Shown in pieces: positions 29,493 to 36,876 of a stretch of DNA of 64,000 bases. The position numbers and the translations under genes are program-made. The notes beneath the pieces are model-generated. The model was not told the origin of the DNA. It was given only the letters and a program-made list of their open reading frames with translations, and searched no databases. Source of the DNA: Halobacillus sp. Nhm2S1 (GTDB taxonomy: Bacteria; Bacillota; Bacilli; Bacillales; Halobacillaceae); the NCBI RefSeq assembly GCF_019599545.1, contig NZ_JAIEZV010000003.1:372001-436000 (forward strand), given 5' to 3'. Position 1 is the stretch's first letter. Every line of letters starts with the position of its first letter.

Positions 29493-30068
29493 TTATGGAA
29501 CAGTGATCAGTTCCTTTAGGTTTTCTAACGTTTTTTCACCGATACCAGGCACATTCACAAGATCTTCTACAGAAGAAAATGGACCATTTTCTTCTCTATA
29601 TTTAATAATACTAGCAGCTTTAGAAGGACCAATTCCATTTAATGTTTCCATCTCACTGGCTGAAGCACGGTTGATACTCACTTTTTCTCCGGCTAATGAA
29701 TCCACTTCACCTGATTCGTTAGCGGAAGATTGGTAAGAGGCTATAAAAACCACCATTTCATCCTGTAATTTTTGCGCAAGGTTTACACTGGTAGGATCCG
29801 CTCCATCTGTCATGCCTCCAGCTTCAATAATCACATCATCTACTCTCGTTTCTTCTGGCATTGAATAAACACCAGGGTGGTGAACTTCTCCTTTCACATC
29901 TACTTTTACAGTACCGGAACCAGCATTTTCATCAACTGTTTCCTCAATTGTCACTTCCTTCACCTTCGTCATTTGGGAAGCTCCATCACTTGATGAATTT
30001 AAAAAATACAGGAAGCCAATCCCTGTGAGGATCAAGATCATCCAAGAGTATCTCTTTAATACGCTCAT
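29493..30068 (-). CDS. comEA: Competence DNA receptor ComEA
   Basis: Membrane-anchored receptor that binds double-stranded DNA during uptake. The 191 residues comprise one anchor (about 8-24), a SLBB-type domain (VKVDVKGEVHHPGVYSMPEETRV), a linker, and a helix-hairpin-helix pair at the C-terminus (INRASASEMETLNGIGPSKAASI, LVNVPGIGEKTLENLKEL). The ATG at 30068 with AAGG seven bases upstream is preferred over the ATG six codons earlier. Confidence 0.94.
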   Translation of the reverse strand: MSVLKRYSWMILILTGIGFLYFLNSSSDGASQMTKVKEVTIEETVDENAGSGTVKVDVKGEVHHPGVYSMPEETRVDDVIIEAGGMTDGADPTSVNLAQKLQDEMVVFIASYQSSANESGEVDSLAGEKVSINRASASEMETLNGIGPSKAASIIKYREENGPFSSVEDLVNVPGIGEKTLENLKELITVP

Positions 30069-30140
30069 GCTTTGACCTTCTTTCATAATTATTGTTTTTC
30101 AGAATAAGGATATATAGGTAATCATTAAGGAGGGATTCCA

Positions 30141-30950
30141 ATGAAATGGGGAATCATCGGCACAGGGAATATGGGAAGTATGCTCATTTCTACGCTTATA
30201 AAGAGCGGAGCCGTACCTGCTGAGAAGTTGACGATTTACAATCGGACGTTAGAAAAAGCGAAGAAGATCCAAGAAGAATTTCCAAACCTCAAAGTAGCGC
30301 AGGATTTAACCGCACTCCAAAATAACAGCGATATCATTTTCATCTGCGTAAAGCCCCATCACTACAAGAGCATCATTGATGCACTAGAAGGAAAATGGTC
30401 TGAAGAACAATGTCTGGTTTCCATTACAAGTCCGGTCGCTGTTGAGCAGTTAGAAAAAGTCACCCCCTGCCAGGTGGCAAGAATTGTTCCATCTATAACA
30501 AATCATGCTTGGTCTGGAGTGAGTTTGTTCACGTTTGGATCAAAAATAAAAACCGAAAATCGAGAATTATTGAGACGGACTTTCCAGCATATCTCCACTC
30601 CCATTGAAGTCAAAGAAGAGCACATACGCGTAGCGTCCGACATCGTATCATGCGGCCCTGCATTTATTAGCTATTTGCTCAGCCAATGGATTGCAGCTGC
30701 TGGTGATGTTGCGGGCCTCCCTAAAGATAAAGCTACCTCGTTGACGGAAAATATGATGGTTGGATTGGGAGACCTCTTAGCACAGAAAGTGATGACTTTG
30801 GAGGAATTAATGGAAAAAGTTACGGTGAAAGGCGGAGTTACAGGTGAGGGATTGCAGGCTTTAGAAGATCACATTGGAAATTTGTTTCAAAAAATGTTTG
30901 AAGCGACCCAAAATAAACATAAAGAGGATAAAAAACACATTGATTTATAA
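30141..30950 (+). CDS. comER: Late competence protein ComER (ProC-like)
   Basis: Pyrroline-5-carboxylate reductase-like protein divergent from comEA, as in B. subtilis; linked there to sporulation timing rather than to DNA uptake. The 269 residues have an N-terminal Rossmann motif GIIGTGNMGSML and the ProC C-terminal signature GVTGEGLQALE. Whether it has P5C reductase activity is uncertain. The ATG has AAGGAGGG six bases upstream. Confidence 0.92.
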   Translation: MKWGIIGTGNMGSMLISTLIKSGAVPAEKLTIYNRTLEKAKKIQEEFPNLKVAQDLTALQNNSDIIFICVKPHHYKSIIDALEGKWSEEQCLVSITSPVAVEQLEKVTPCQVARIVPSITNHAWSGVSLFTFGSKIKTENRELLRRTFQHISTPIEVKEEHIRVASDIVSCGPAFISYLLSQWIAAAGDVAGLPKDKATSLTENMMVGLGDLLAQKVMTLEELMEKVTVKGGVTGEGLQALEDHIGNLFQKMFEATQNKHKEDKKHIDL

Positions 30951-31043
30951 TCATATATTCGACAGAAATTCACATTATCCTGCAAAAAGTTACCCTAAGC
31001 TCGACGTTTTATAAAACTTGCTCTAACGCTTAACAAAGCTCAT

Positions 31044-31074
31044 AAAAAAAGAGTCCGACATTTACGGACTCTTT
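31044..31074 (-). terminator. Terminator of the yqeG-yqeM operon
   Basis: Ten-bp stem (31048-31057 with 31065-31074), seven-base loop, then seven U on the minus strand; nine bases after the yqeM stop. Confidence 0.93.
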
Positions 31075-31082
31075 CATGATTT

Positions 31083-31814
31083 CTATTCCTTTGTACAAAC
31101 AAACAACCAGCGTTCTCCATCTAAGGATGGCTCCTCACTAAAATCAGAGAACACCCCTTGGACTTTAAAACCTGATCGAGAGAGCCAGGAACGCAAAACC
31201 GTCTGGTCATACCCTCGCTGTTCATGAATTTCATCGAATCGTTGATACTTCCCATCATCTTCAACAAAAAATGTCAAATCGTGTATGAGACTGTTTTCCA
31301 ATTCCCCCGAATCACAAAACCAGATGAAAGATAGATCATCACGGACTTCAGCAAATGTTGCACCACTAAGGTCCTTGTGAATATGATCTATAGAGTGTAC
31401 ATCAAATAAAAACACTCCTCCTTGAGTAAGGGTTTGGTAAATAGAATCGAAAGCTTGCTGCACCTTCTGATCATCAGTTAAGTAATTGACGACATCACAG
31501 TAACTGATGACGCAATCATAACCTGACAACCCCTCCAATGCTGTCATATCCTGTTGAAGCCATTCAATTGCAGCTCGAGGGTTTTTCTGTTGCGCTACGG
31601 TCAACATGTCAGAAGACAAATCGATCCCCGTCATTTGATACCCCTCATCATGGAGTCGGTGTGTGATTTCCCCTGTACCACAACCCACATCAAGAATTTT
31701 TTGACCGTTGGCATGATATTGTTGAAGCATTTGCTTCGTAAAATTAACCCATTGTCCGTAGGGTGCATCCTGCATGAGAAGATCGTACACGCGCGCCATA
31801 TCCCCGTAGCTCAT
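31083..31814 (-). CDS. yqeM: Class I SAM-dependent methyltransferase YqeM
   Basis: Putative methyltransferase of unknown substrate at the end of the yqeG operon. The 243 residues show the SAM motif I LDVGCGTGEITHRL, acidic motif II GIDLSSDML and CVISYCDVVNYL. Family order is conserved after rsfS in Bacillus, with the start two bases past the rsfS stop, suggesting a role near ribosome function, but that is only context. Confidence 0.9.
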   Translation of the reverse strand: MSYGDMARVYDLLMQDAPYGQWVNFTKQMLQQYHANGQKILDVGCGTGEITHRLHDEGYQMTGIDLSSDMLTVAQQKNPRAAIEWLQQDMTALEGLSGYDCVISYCDVVNYLTDDQKVQQAFDSIYQTLTQGGVFLFDVHSIDHIHKDLSGATFAEVRDDLSFIWFCDSGELENSLIHDLTFFVEDDGKYQRFDEIHEQRGYDQTVLRSWLSRSGFKVQGVFSDFSEEPSLDGERWLFVCTKE

Positions 31815-31815
31815 T

Positions 31816-32169
31816 TTAGTTTTCTAATCCTTCTACAACGACCGTATCTGCATCGCCCCAAAGTCTTTCCAGGTTGTAATAATGGCGTTCATCTTTGTGA
31901 AAGATGTGACAGACGATATCATTAAGGTCGACAAGTACCCAGCGTGCCTGCTCAAATCCTTCCATCCGCTTCACTTCTATCCCGTTTTCTTCCGCCTGAT
32001 TTTTCAATTCTCTCGCTATTGCTTGCACTTGGCGTTCGTTGGACCCTTCGCAAATTAAGAAATAGTCCGCAATCAGAGAAACTTCTGACATATCTAAAAC
32101 GACAATATCTTGTGCTCTTTTCTCATCACACGCTTGTGCTGCTAAATTTACTAATTCTTTACTTTCCAT
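31816..32169 (-). CDS. rsfS: Ribosomal silencing factor RsfS (YqeL)
   Basis: Binds L14 on the 50S subunit and blocks subunit joining in stationary phase. The 117 residues contain the family core IVVLDMSEVSLIADYFLICEGSNERQVQAIA and the C-terminal WVLVDLNDIVCHIFHKDERHYYNLERLW. The ATG has GGGAGGAAA upstream. It sits between yqeK and yqeM in the conserved operon. Confidence 0.96.
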   Translation of the reverse strand: MESKELVNLAAQACDEKRAQDIVVLDMSEVSLIADYFLICEGSNERQVQAIARELKNQAEENGIEVKRMEGFEQARWVLVDLNDIVCHIFHKDERHYYNLERLWGDADTVVVEGLEN

Positions 32170-32214
32170 GGGTTTCCTCCCTATTTCATCTCTATCTTTT
32201 CCATGATCAAAGGA

Positions 32215-32775
32215 TCATATTAAATCATTATATGCATGAAACGTGTCCGGATAAACGGTCCTTTCCTTACCAACAAGAAAAATGATTGTATTTTTCAAAG
32301 CTAAGGCGCATGCTTCATCCAAATTATTTTCGGCTTTCTGCCGTACTTGATCCACCCCGGGAAAATCACGACCAGGTTCTATATAATCAGCTAAAAATAC
32401 AACTTTATCTAAATTGGACATGTGCTTTTTTCCTGTCGTGTGGCAGCTGATAGCAGAGATGATCTCAGCATCCGAAAGACCGACCTCCTGCTCAAGCATC
32501 AAAGCACCTACTGGCCCATGCCAAAGCTCATGATGATAATCCAGAAGATCCTTTGAAAGTCGACGGTCACTTTTTATCCATCGTTCCATGAGATCCAGCG
32601 GTTTATATTTCGCATAATCGTGGAAAGCAGCGGCCAGTTCCGCCTTTTTAACATCTACTTGGAACCTCTCAGCAAGTTCAACTGCCTTGTCTGTTACCCT
32701 CACTGTGTGTTCGTATCTAGAGCTCTTTAAGGCAGGACGTACATATCCAAGTGCCTCTTCACGATTCATTTTCAT
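32215..32775 (-). CDS. yqeK: HD-domain Ap4A hydrolase YqeK
   Basis: HD-superfamily phosphohydrolase; the Bacillus enzyme splits diadenosine tetraphosphate symmetrically. The 186 residues have HTVRVTDKAVELAERF, the AAAFHDYAKY metal motif, and H-rich HELWHGPVGA and SCHTTGKK. The start codon overlaps the end of nadD by 17 bases, so the two are coupled. A second ATG two codons in could equally be used. The gene is followed by 45 bases before rsfS. Confidence 0.93.
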   Translation of the reverse strand: MKMNREEALGYVRPALKSSRYEHTVRVTDKAVELAERFQVDVKKAELAAAFHDYAKYKPLDLMERWIKSDRRLSKDLLDYHHELWHGPVGALMLEQEVGLSDAEIISAISCHTTGKKHMSNLDKVVFLADYIEPGRDFPGVDQVRQKAENNLDEACALALKNTIIFLVGKERTVYPDTFHAYNDLI

Positions 32776-33331
32776 ACAGGTGATGCTCCTTTATAAAAGA
32801 ATCAACAACTTCCGGCAGTAAATACCGGACACTTTTCCCTTCTGAAATACGGTCACGTATCATAGTGGAAGAAACATCGATTGAGGGAATATCAACAAAA
32901 TGGACTGGAATTTCATCGTTCCACCCATACCCAGGCCTCTCAACTCCAATAAATTGGACCATCTCTGAAAGATCTTCGACCCGGTGCCATTTTGGTAAAT
33001 GTTCAACCATGTCGCCTCCAATAATGAAGAAAAACTGATGATCTGGATATTGCTCGACCAAATCAGTCATCGTATCAACCGTAAACGATGTCCCTTTCCG
33101 TACTAATTCCACATCACAAATTCGAAAATGTGGATGTTCCCTGATGGCTGTCTTCACCATAGCCAGTCGTGTTTCCGGATTAGTGGTAGACTCCTGTTTA
33201 TGTGGTGGGATATAGGAAGGCATGAACCACACTTCATCAAGGTCCATGGCTTCACGGGAAAACTCGCCCATAATCAAATGACCTTGGTGAAGAGGATCGA
33301 ACGTTCCACCAAGAATTCCAACTTTTTTCAT
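32759..33331 (-). CDS. nadD: Nicotinate-nucleotide adenylyltransferase
   Basis: Makes deamido-NAD from nicotinate mononucleotide and ATP in NAD synthesis. The 190 residues open with the nucleotidyltransferase motif GILGGTFDPLHQGHL and contain the second motif ISSTMIRDRI (read as VSSTMIRDRISEGKSVRYL). Full length. ATG with GGGGAAGG upstream, in the conserved yhbY-nadD-yqeK order. Confidence 0.96.
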   Translation of the reverse strand: MKKVGILGGTFDPLHQGHLIMGEFSREAMDLDEVWFMPSYIPPHKQESTTNPETRLAMVKTAIREHPHFRICDVELVRKGTSFTVDTMTDLVEQYPDHQFFFIIGGDMVEHLPKWHRVEDLSEMVQFIGVERPGYGWNDEIPVHFVDIPSIDVSSTMIRDRISEGKSVRYLLPEVVDSFIKEHHLYENES

Positions 33332-33343
33332 TGACCTTCCCCT

Positions 33344-33634
33344 TTATGGTAATTCGATTTGTTTATTTTCTTTGGACTCTTTATAAAGGATGATCGTATT
33401 TCCTATCACTTGGACAATATGAGCATCTGTGGCTTCAACAATCTCATCTGCAACGACATGATTGTCTTCGAAGCAATTTTGTAAAATGCTTACTTTTATC
33501 AGTTCCCTCTTTTCAAGGGCTTCATCAATTTGTTTCGTCATATTTTCATTCACGCCGGCTTTCCCTACTTGAAAAATCGGCTGTATATTATGGGAAGCCG
33601 CCCGTAAATGCTTCTTCTGTTTACTTGTTAACAT
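33344..33634 (-). CDS. yhbY: CRM-domain RNA-binding protein YhbY (YqeI)
   Basis: Small ribosome-assembly-associated RNA-binding protein that binds pre-50S particles. The 96 residues have the CRM fold motif IFQVGKAGVNENM (GxxG loop) and EIVEATDAHIVQVIGNTIILYK. The ATG lies one base beyond the aroE stop, indicating tight coupling. Adjacent to yqeH, another ribosome-assembly gene. Confidence 0.94.
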   Translation of the reverse strand: MLTSKQKKHLRAASHNIQPIFQVGKAGVNENMTKQIDEALEKRELIKVSILQNCFEDNHVVADEIVEATDAHIVQVIGNTIILYKESKENKQIELP

Positions 33635-33635
33635 T

Positions 33636-34472
33636 CTATACCCCTTTCAATTTCTGTTCGAATTCATTGAGCAGTAGCGAAGACTCAGGCTGGGTGTCTG
33701 TCCATATTTGAAAGGCATAAACAGCTTGCTGCAGCAGCATTTCATGTCCAAAATGGAGCCGCGCTCCTCTTTTTTCTGCTTCGTTTAAGAATTTAGTTTT
33801 CATAGGACGGTAAACAATATCGCTTACAACAGTCCCTTTTGTCAAGTGATCCAGTGATATGATCATTTGATCATGATCAGGGTTCATCCCGACCGTCGTG
33901 GTTTGGACAATTAAGTCGTAATCCGTGAGGGTGTTTTTCGCCTGTTCGAGTGTCAGGGCACCAGCATAAGCCTTGGAAGGGATATCCTGAATAAGATCCT
34001 CCGCCCTTTTCAACGTTCGATTGGCTATGTCTACACGATTGATGGTAGATCTCGTAAGAGCTTCAAATATCCCTCTTGCTGCTCCTCCGCTTCCTAACAA
34101 TAAGGCTTTGGCGTTCTCGTGAAAAAGATCAGGGTAACGGTTTTTCAGAGAATGAACGAACCCTCTTCCGTCAGTGTTGTACCCAATCCAACCGTGATTC
34201 GTGTGATGCACAGTGTTCACTGCACCTAAATGCCGGGCGCTGTCATCCAGACCATCCAGATAAGGGATAATTTTCTCTTTATATGGCACGGTTACATTGA
34301 AACCATCCAGCCCTTTTTCTTTCAATAAATTGATTTTTTCATCAAACTCATCCGGCTGGATTTCCAGCAGTTCATACTTCCCTTCAATCCCTTGCTGCTC
34401 CATTAGTTTTTCATGGATCCATGGAGACATGGAATGACCAATCGGGTGGCCGATCAATCCTAGTTTGTACAA
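33636..34472 (-). CDS. aroE: Shikimate dehydrogenase
   Basis: NADPH-dependent reduction of 3-dehydroshikimate in aromatic amino-acid synthesis. The 278 residues have GHPIGHSMSPWIHE (substrate site), FNVTVPYKEKI with the catalytic lysine, the GSGGAARGIFEAL nucleotide loop and NRTLKRAEDL. The start is TTG at 34472 with GGAGGGG seven bases upstream. Its place inside the ribosome-assembly operon is the normal Bacillus arrangement. Confidence 0.95.
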   Translation of the reverse strand: MYKLGLIGHPIGHSMSPWIHEKLMEQQGIEGKYELLEIQPDEFDEKINLLKEKGLDGFNVTVPYKEKIIPYLDGLDDSARHLGAVNTVHHTNHGWIGYNTDGRGFVHSLKNRYPDLFHENAKALLLGSGGAARGIFEALTRSTINRVDIANRTLKRAEDLIQDIPSKAYAGALTLEQAKNTLTDYDLIVQTTTVGMNPDHDQMIISLDHLTKGTVVSDIVYRPMKTKFLNEAEKRGARLHFGHEMLLQQAVYAFQIWTDTQPESSLLLNEFEQKLKGV

Positions 34473-34483
34473 ATGATCCCCTC

Positions 34484-35584
34484 CTATATGAGTGACTCTC
34501 TCAAGGACACTTTCACTCCCTCAGGTACATGGGCAGTAACCGTGATGCCACCTTCTGGAACCGTGACCCAACCAAGTCCAGAAAAGACGATATCCGTTTT
34601 GTCTTCTTTAATCTTTAATGTATGACCTTTTAATGGAGGAAGCTTTGTCATTGTATCTTGGTCTGGGGGTGATAATAGTTCCCCTAAATGATTTTCATAC
34701 AGTTCATCTGCTTTTTCCAATTTTGTTCGATGAATATTCAATTCATTAGAGAAGTGACAGACAAAAGAACTACGTTCGCCTGTCTCAAAATCCAGACGGG
34801 CGAGTCCACCTACAAAAAGCGTCTGTTCTTCATTCAACTGATACACTTTCGGCTTAACTTCTTTACGTGGTGTAATGAGTTTCAGATCCTTATCAGACAC
34901 ATAGTGAGCCATCTGATGGCGCTGGATGACTCCAGGTGTATCATATAGTGAGCTTGTTTCGTCTAAAGGAATATCAATAAAACCTAAAGTCGTACCAGGA
35001 AAATACGACGTCGTAATGGCATCTTTAACACCGGATGTATTTGAAATAAGGGTATTGATAAAGGTTGATTTCCCAACATTCGTCGTCCCCACCACATATA
35101 CATCTCCACCTTCACGATATTGATCGATGGCTTGTGACAATTGCTGAATACCTTGATTTTTCTCAGCTGAGATTAAATACACATCTTCAACCTCTAAGCC
35201 ATTCTCTTTAGCAGAACGTTTTAACCAATGTTTTACTTTCCCGTGGTTCACTGACTTCGGAAGTACGTCCATCTTGTTTCCTACGAGAATAACAGGATTG
35301 TTTCCAGTCAAACGCTTCAATCCTGAAATAAAACTTCCATTGAAATCAAAGATATCGACTAGCTGTACCACCAGTCCTTTTGTATCGCTGATTTGGTTCA
35401 ACATCTCAAGGAAGTCATCATCTTGAAATGGAACGTCCTGCACCTCATTATAATGTTTTAAGCGGAAGCACCTCTTGCAAATGATGTCTTCCCTTTCAAG
35501 TGCTGACGCAGGTGCATATCCTGCTTCTTCTGGGTTTGTCGTTTGAATGACGGCTCCGCATCCTTGACATTGTAATTCAGCCAT
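34484..35584 (-). CDS. yqeH: Ribosome biogenesis GTPase YqeH
   Basis: Circularly permuted GTPase required for 30S assembly. The 366 residues start with a zinc finger (CQGCGAVIQT ... CKRCFRLKHYN), then the permuted G motifs: G4 VGNKMDVLP, G5-like SAEK, G1 GTTNVGKSTFIN, G3 DTPG (YDTPGVIQ), and a C-terminal RNA-binding region. The ATG at 35584 shares a base with the yqeG stop (TGATG) and has AGGAG nine bases upstream; a longer reading by 16 residues overlaps yqeG and is rejected. Confidence 0.96.
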   Translation of the reverse strand: MAELQCQGCGAVIQTTNPEEAGYAPASALEREDIICKRCFRLKHYNEVQDVPFQDDDFLEMLNQISDTKGLVVQLVDIFDFNGSFISGLKRLTGNNPVILVGNKMDVLPKSVNHGKVKHWLKRSAKENGLEVEDVYLISAEKNQGIQQLSQAIDQYREGGDVYVVGTTNVGKSTFINTLISNTSGVKDAITTSYFPGTTLGFIDIPLDETSSLYDTPGVIQRHQMAHYVSDKDLKLITPRKEVKPKVYQLNEEQTLFVGGLARLDFETGERSSFVCHFSNELNIHRTKLEKADELYENHLGELLSPPDQDTMTKLPPLKGHTLKIKEDKTDIVFSGLGWVTVPEGGITVTAHVPEGVKVSLRESLI

Positions 35585-36108
35585 CACTGATCTCTCCTCT
35601 GCCATGTAATCTTTCCTTTTCTTCGCATCCAATTTAATATTCGCCTTTCAATCTTTCTGTTGAACTTCGTAACAAATCCGTCCGTTTCAACGATAGGAAC
35701 AACTAAGATTGTATGGAAACCAGCAGAATTCCCGCCCAGGACATCGGTGAGCAGTTGATCTCCAATAACAGCGACTTCATCCTTCTCGAGCTTCATCTGC
35801 TTCTGAGCCTTCTTGAAAGCCTTCGATAATGGCTTCCTGGCACTATGGATAAACGTAGTATCCAGAGGTTCAGAAAAGAGCTTCACTCGAGCTTCATTAT
35901 TATTAGAAGCAATCGTAACCTGGATGCCGTGCTCGCTCATTTTATCGAACCATCCTTTGATGGCTTCTGTTGCATCCGGTTCATCCCAGGCGACAAGGGT
36001 ATTATCCAAATCGGTAATGACACCTTTGATTCCTTTTTCTTTTAAATGGTCCGGGTCAATATCAAAAACGCTCGGCACATGTTCATCTGGTAAAAAGTTT
36101 TTTAACAT
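35584..36108 (-). CDS. yqeG: HAD-family phosphatase YqeG
   Basis: YqeG subfamily of HAD phosphatases (IIIA). The 174 residues carry motif I ITDLDNTLV (Asp33, Asp35), motif II TIASNN, the lysine in ARKPLSKAF and motif III AVIGDQLLTDV. The physiological substrate is unknown. It heads the yqeG-yqeM operon behind a clear sigma-A promoter and is coupled to yqeH by a one-base overlap. Confidence 0.94.
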   Translation of the reverse strand: MLKNFLPDEHVPSVFDIDPDHLKEKGIKGVITDLDNTLVAWDEPDATEAIKGWFDKMSEHGIQVTIASNNNEARVKLFSEPLDTTFIHSARKPLSKAFKKAQKQMKLEKDEVAVIGDQLLTDVLGGNSAGFHTILVVPIVETDGFVTKFNRKIERRILNWMRRKGKITWQRRDQ

Positions 36109-36151
36109 CTATCAGTTCATCTCCTCATACAACCGCAAAATCTCCTTCACC

Positions 36152-36180
36152 ATCATATACAAAATCGAAGGATGTTTCAA
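36152..36180 (-). promoter_or_regulatory. Sigma-A promoter of the yqeG operon
   Basis: Minus-strand TTGAAA (36175-36180), 17-base spacer, TATGAT (36152-36157), about 45 bases before yqeG. Confidence 0.82.
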
Positions 36181-36233
36181 AAAGACTTACGATAAGAACA
36201 AAAATCGTTCGACAATTACCGACAATAATAGGT

Positions 36234-36333
36234 TGTGGATAAGTTTATACACATATTCCACACAGTAACTTCTTTGTTATCACTCATCTAAACCTCTTTT
36301 TTCAAAAAGTTATCTACAATTTTATGTAGATAA
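36234..36333. promoter_or_regulatory. DnaA box cluster upstream of sda
   Basis: Four DnaA-box-like nonamers in 100 bases: TTATCCACA on the minus strand at 36234-36242 (perfect), TTATACACA on plus at 36245-36253 (perfect), TTATCTACA on plus at 36310-36318 and on minus at 36325-36333 (one mismatch each). The last two are arms of a perfect 12-bp inverted repeat (36307-36318, 36325-36336). In B. subtilis DnaA directly activates sda, so these are probable control sites. Confidence 0.88.
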
Positions 36334-36430
36334 CTTCCATATTGTGGCGAAATAAGGGTCGTGATAAGGTAAGAATACATTAAAAATTCGAACGTTCAAT
36401 GATTCAATTCAAGCGGGAGGTGACTGTCAC

Positions 36431-36598
36431 ATGTGTGACAGCGGCATGAAGCAATTATCGGATTCCCTACTAATACAATCTTACCACAAAGCCATTGAAC
36501 TCAATCTTTCAGATGAGTTTATAGAACAAATTAAACGTGAAATAAACTCGCGATCCATCCAGCACCTTTTAGATAAGCATATCTCACATGTAGGCTGA
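36431..36598 (+). CDS. sda: Sporulation checkpoint protein Sda
   Basis: Inhibitor of sporulation kinase KinA that stops sporulation when replication is disturbed. The 55-residue product has the Sda hairpin-of-helices core KQLSDSLLIQSYHKAIELNL followed by SDEFIEQIKREINSRSIQHLL. The first ATG (36431) has GGGAGG ten bases upstream; the ATG at 36446 would give a 50-residue protein closer to the B. subtilis length, so the start is open. It lies divergent from yqeG as in B. subtilis, behind a DnaA box cluster and ahead of a terminator. Confidence 0.92.
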   Translation: MCDSGMKQLSDSLLIQSYHKAIELNLSDEFIEQIKREINSRSIQHLLDKHISHVG

Positions 36599-36642
36599 TT
36601 TTTACATTTCATGACAAATAATGACTTTTCTTTCTAGGAACG

Positions 36643-36673
36643 CTCGTCCATCCAGCAAAGGACGAGTTTTTTT
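36643..36673 (+). terminator. Terminator after sda
   Basis: CTCGTCC (36643-36649) pairs with GGACGAG (36660-36666) and is followed by seven T. Confidence 0.9.
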
Positions 36674-36736
36674 ATGACTTTTTTTATTTGACTAAATGAT
36701 GTCTTCCTTCTTATTTATAAGGACAGACTAAATAAA

Positions 36737-36763
36737 GCATACCGCCGTATATCCCCGGTATGC
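36737..36763 (+). other. Hairpin in the mrp leader
   Basis: Perfect eight-bp stem GCATACCG (36737-36744) with CGGTATGC (36756-36763), 11-base loop, no T-run, about 110 bases before mrpA. A poor promoter-like TTGACT (36688-36693) lies upstream. It would sit in the mrp 5' leader; a regulatory role is possible but unproven. Confidence 0.45.
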
Positions 36764-36876
36764 TACAGTTGAATAATGAACCTTTTTTTGATTACAATTG
36801 AGTGAACACATTGTTACGAACATCCAAAATCCAATTAAAAATAGAGGAAAGTTACGTCAAAGGAGGAACATACCAC

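Noticed and set aside
35585-35632. Longer N-terminus of YqeH overlapping yqeG
   Set aside because: The ATG at 35584 has a well-placed AGGAG and gives the 366-residue family length beginning at the zinc finger.
36802-36876. 25-residue extension of MrpA
   Set aside because: No ribosome site before the upstream codon, whereas AAAGGAGG precedes the ATG at 36877; the extension is hydrophilic and atypical.
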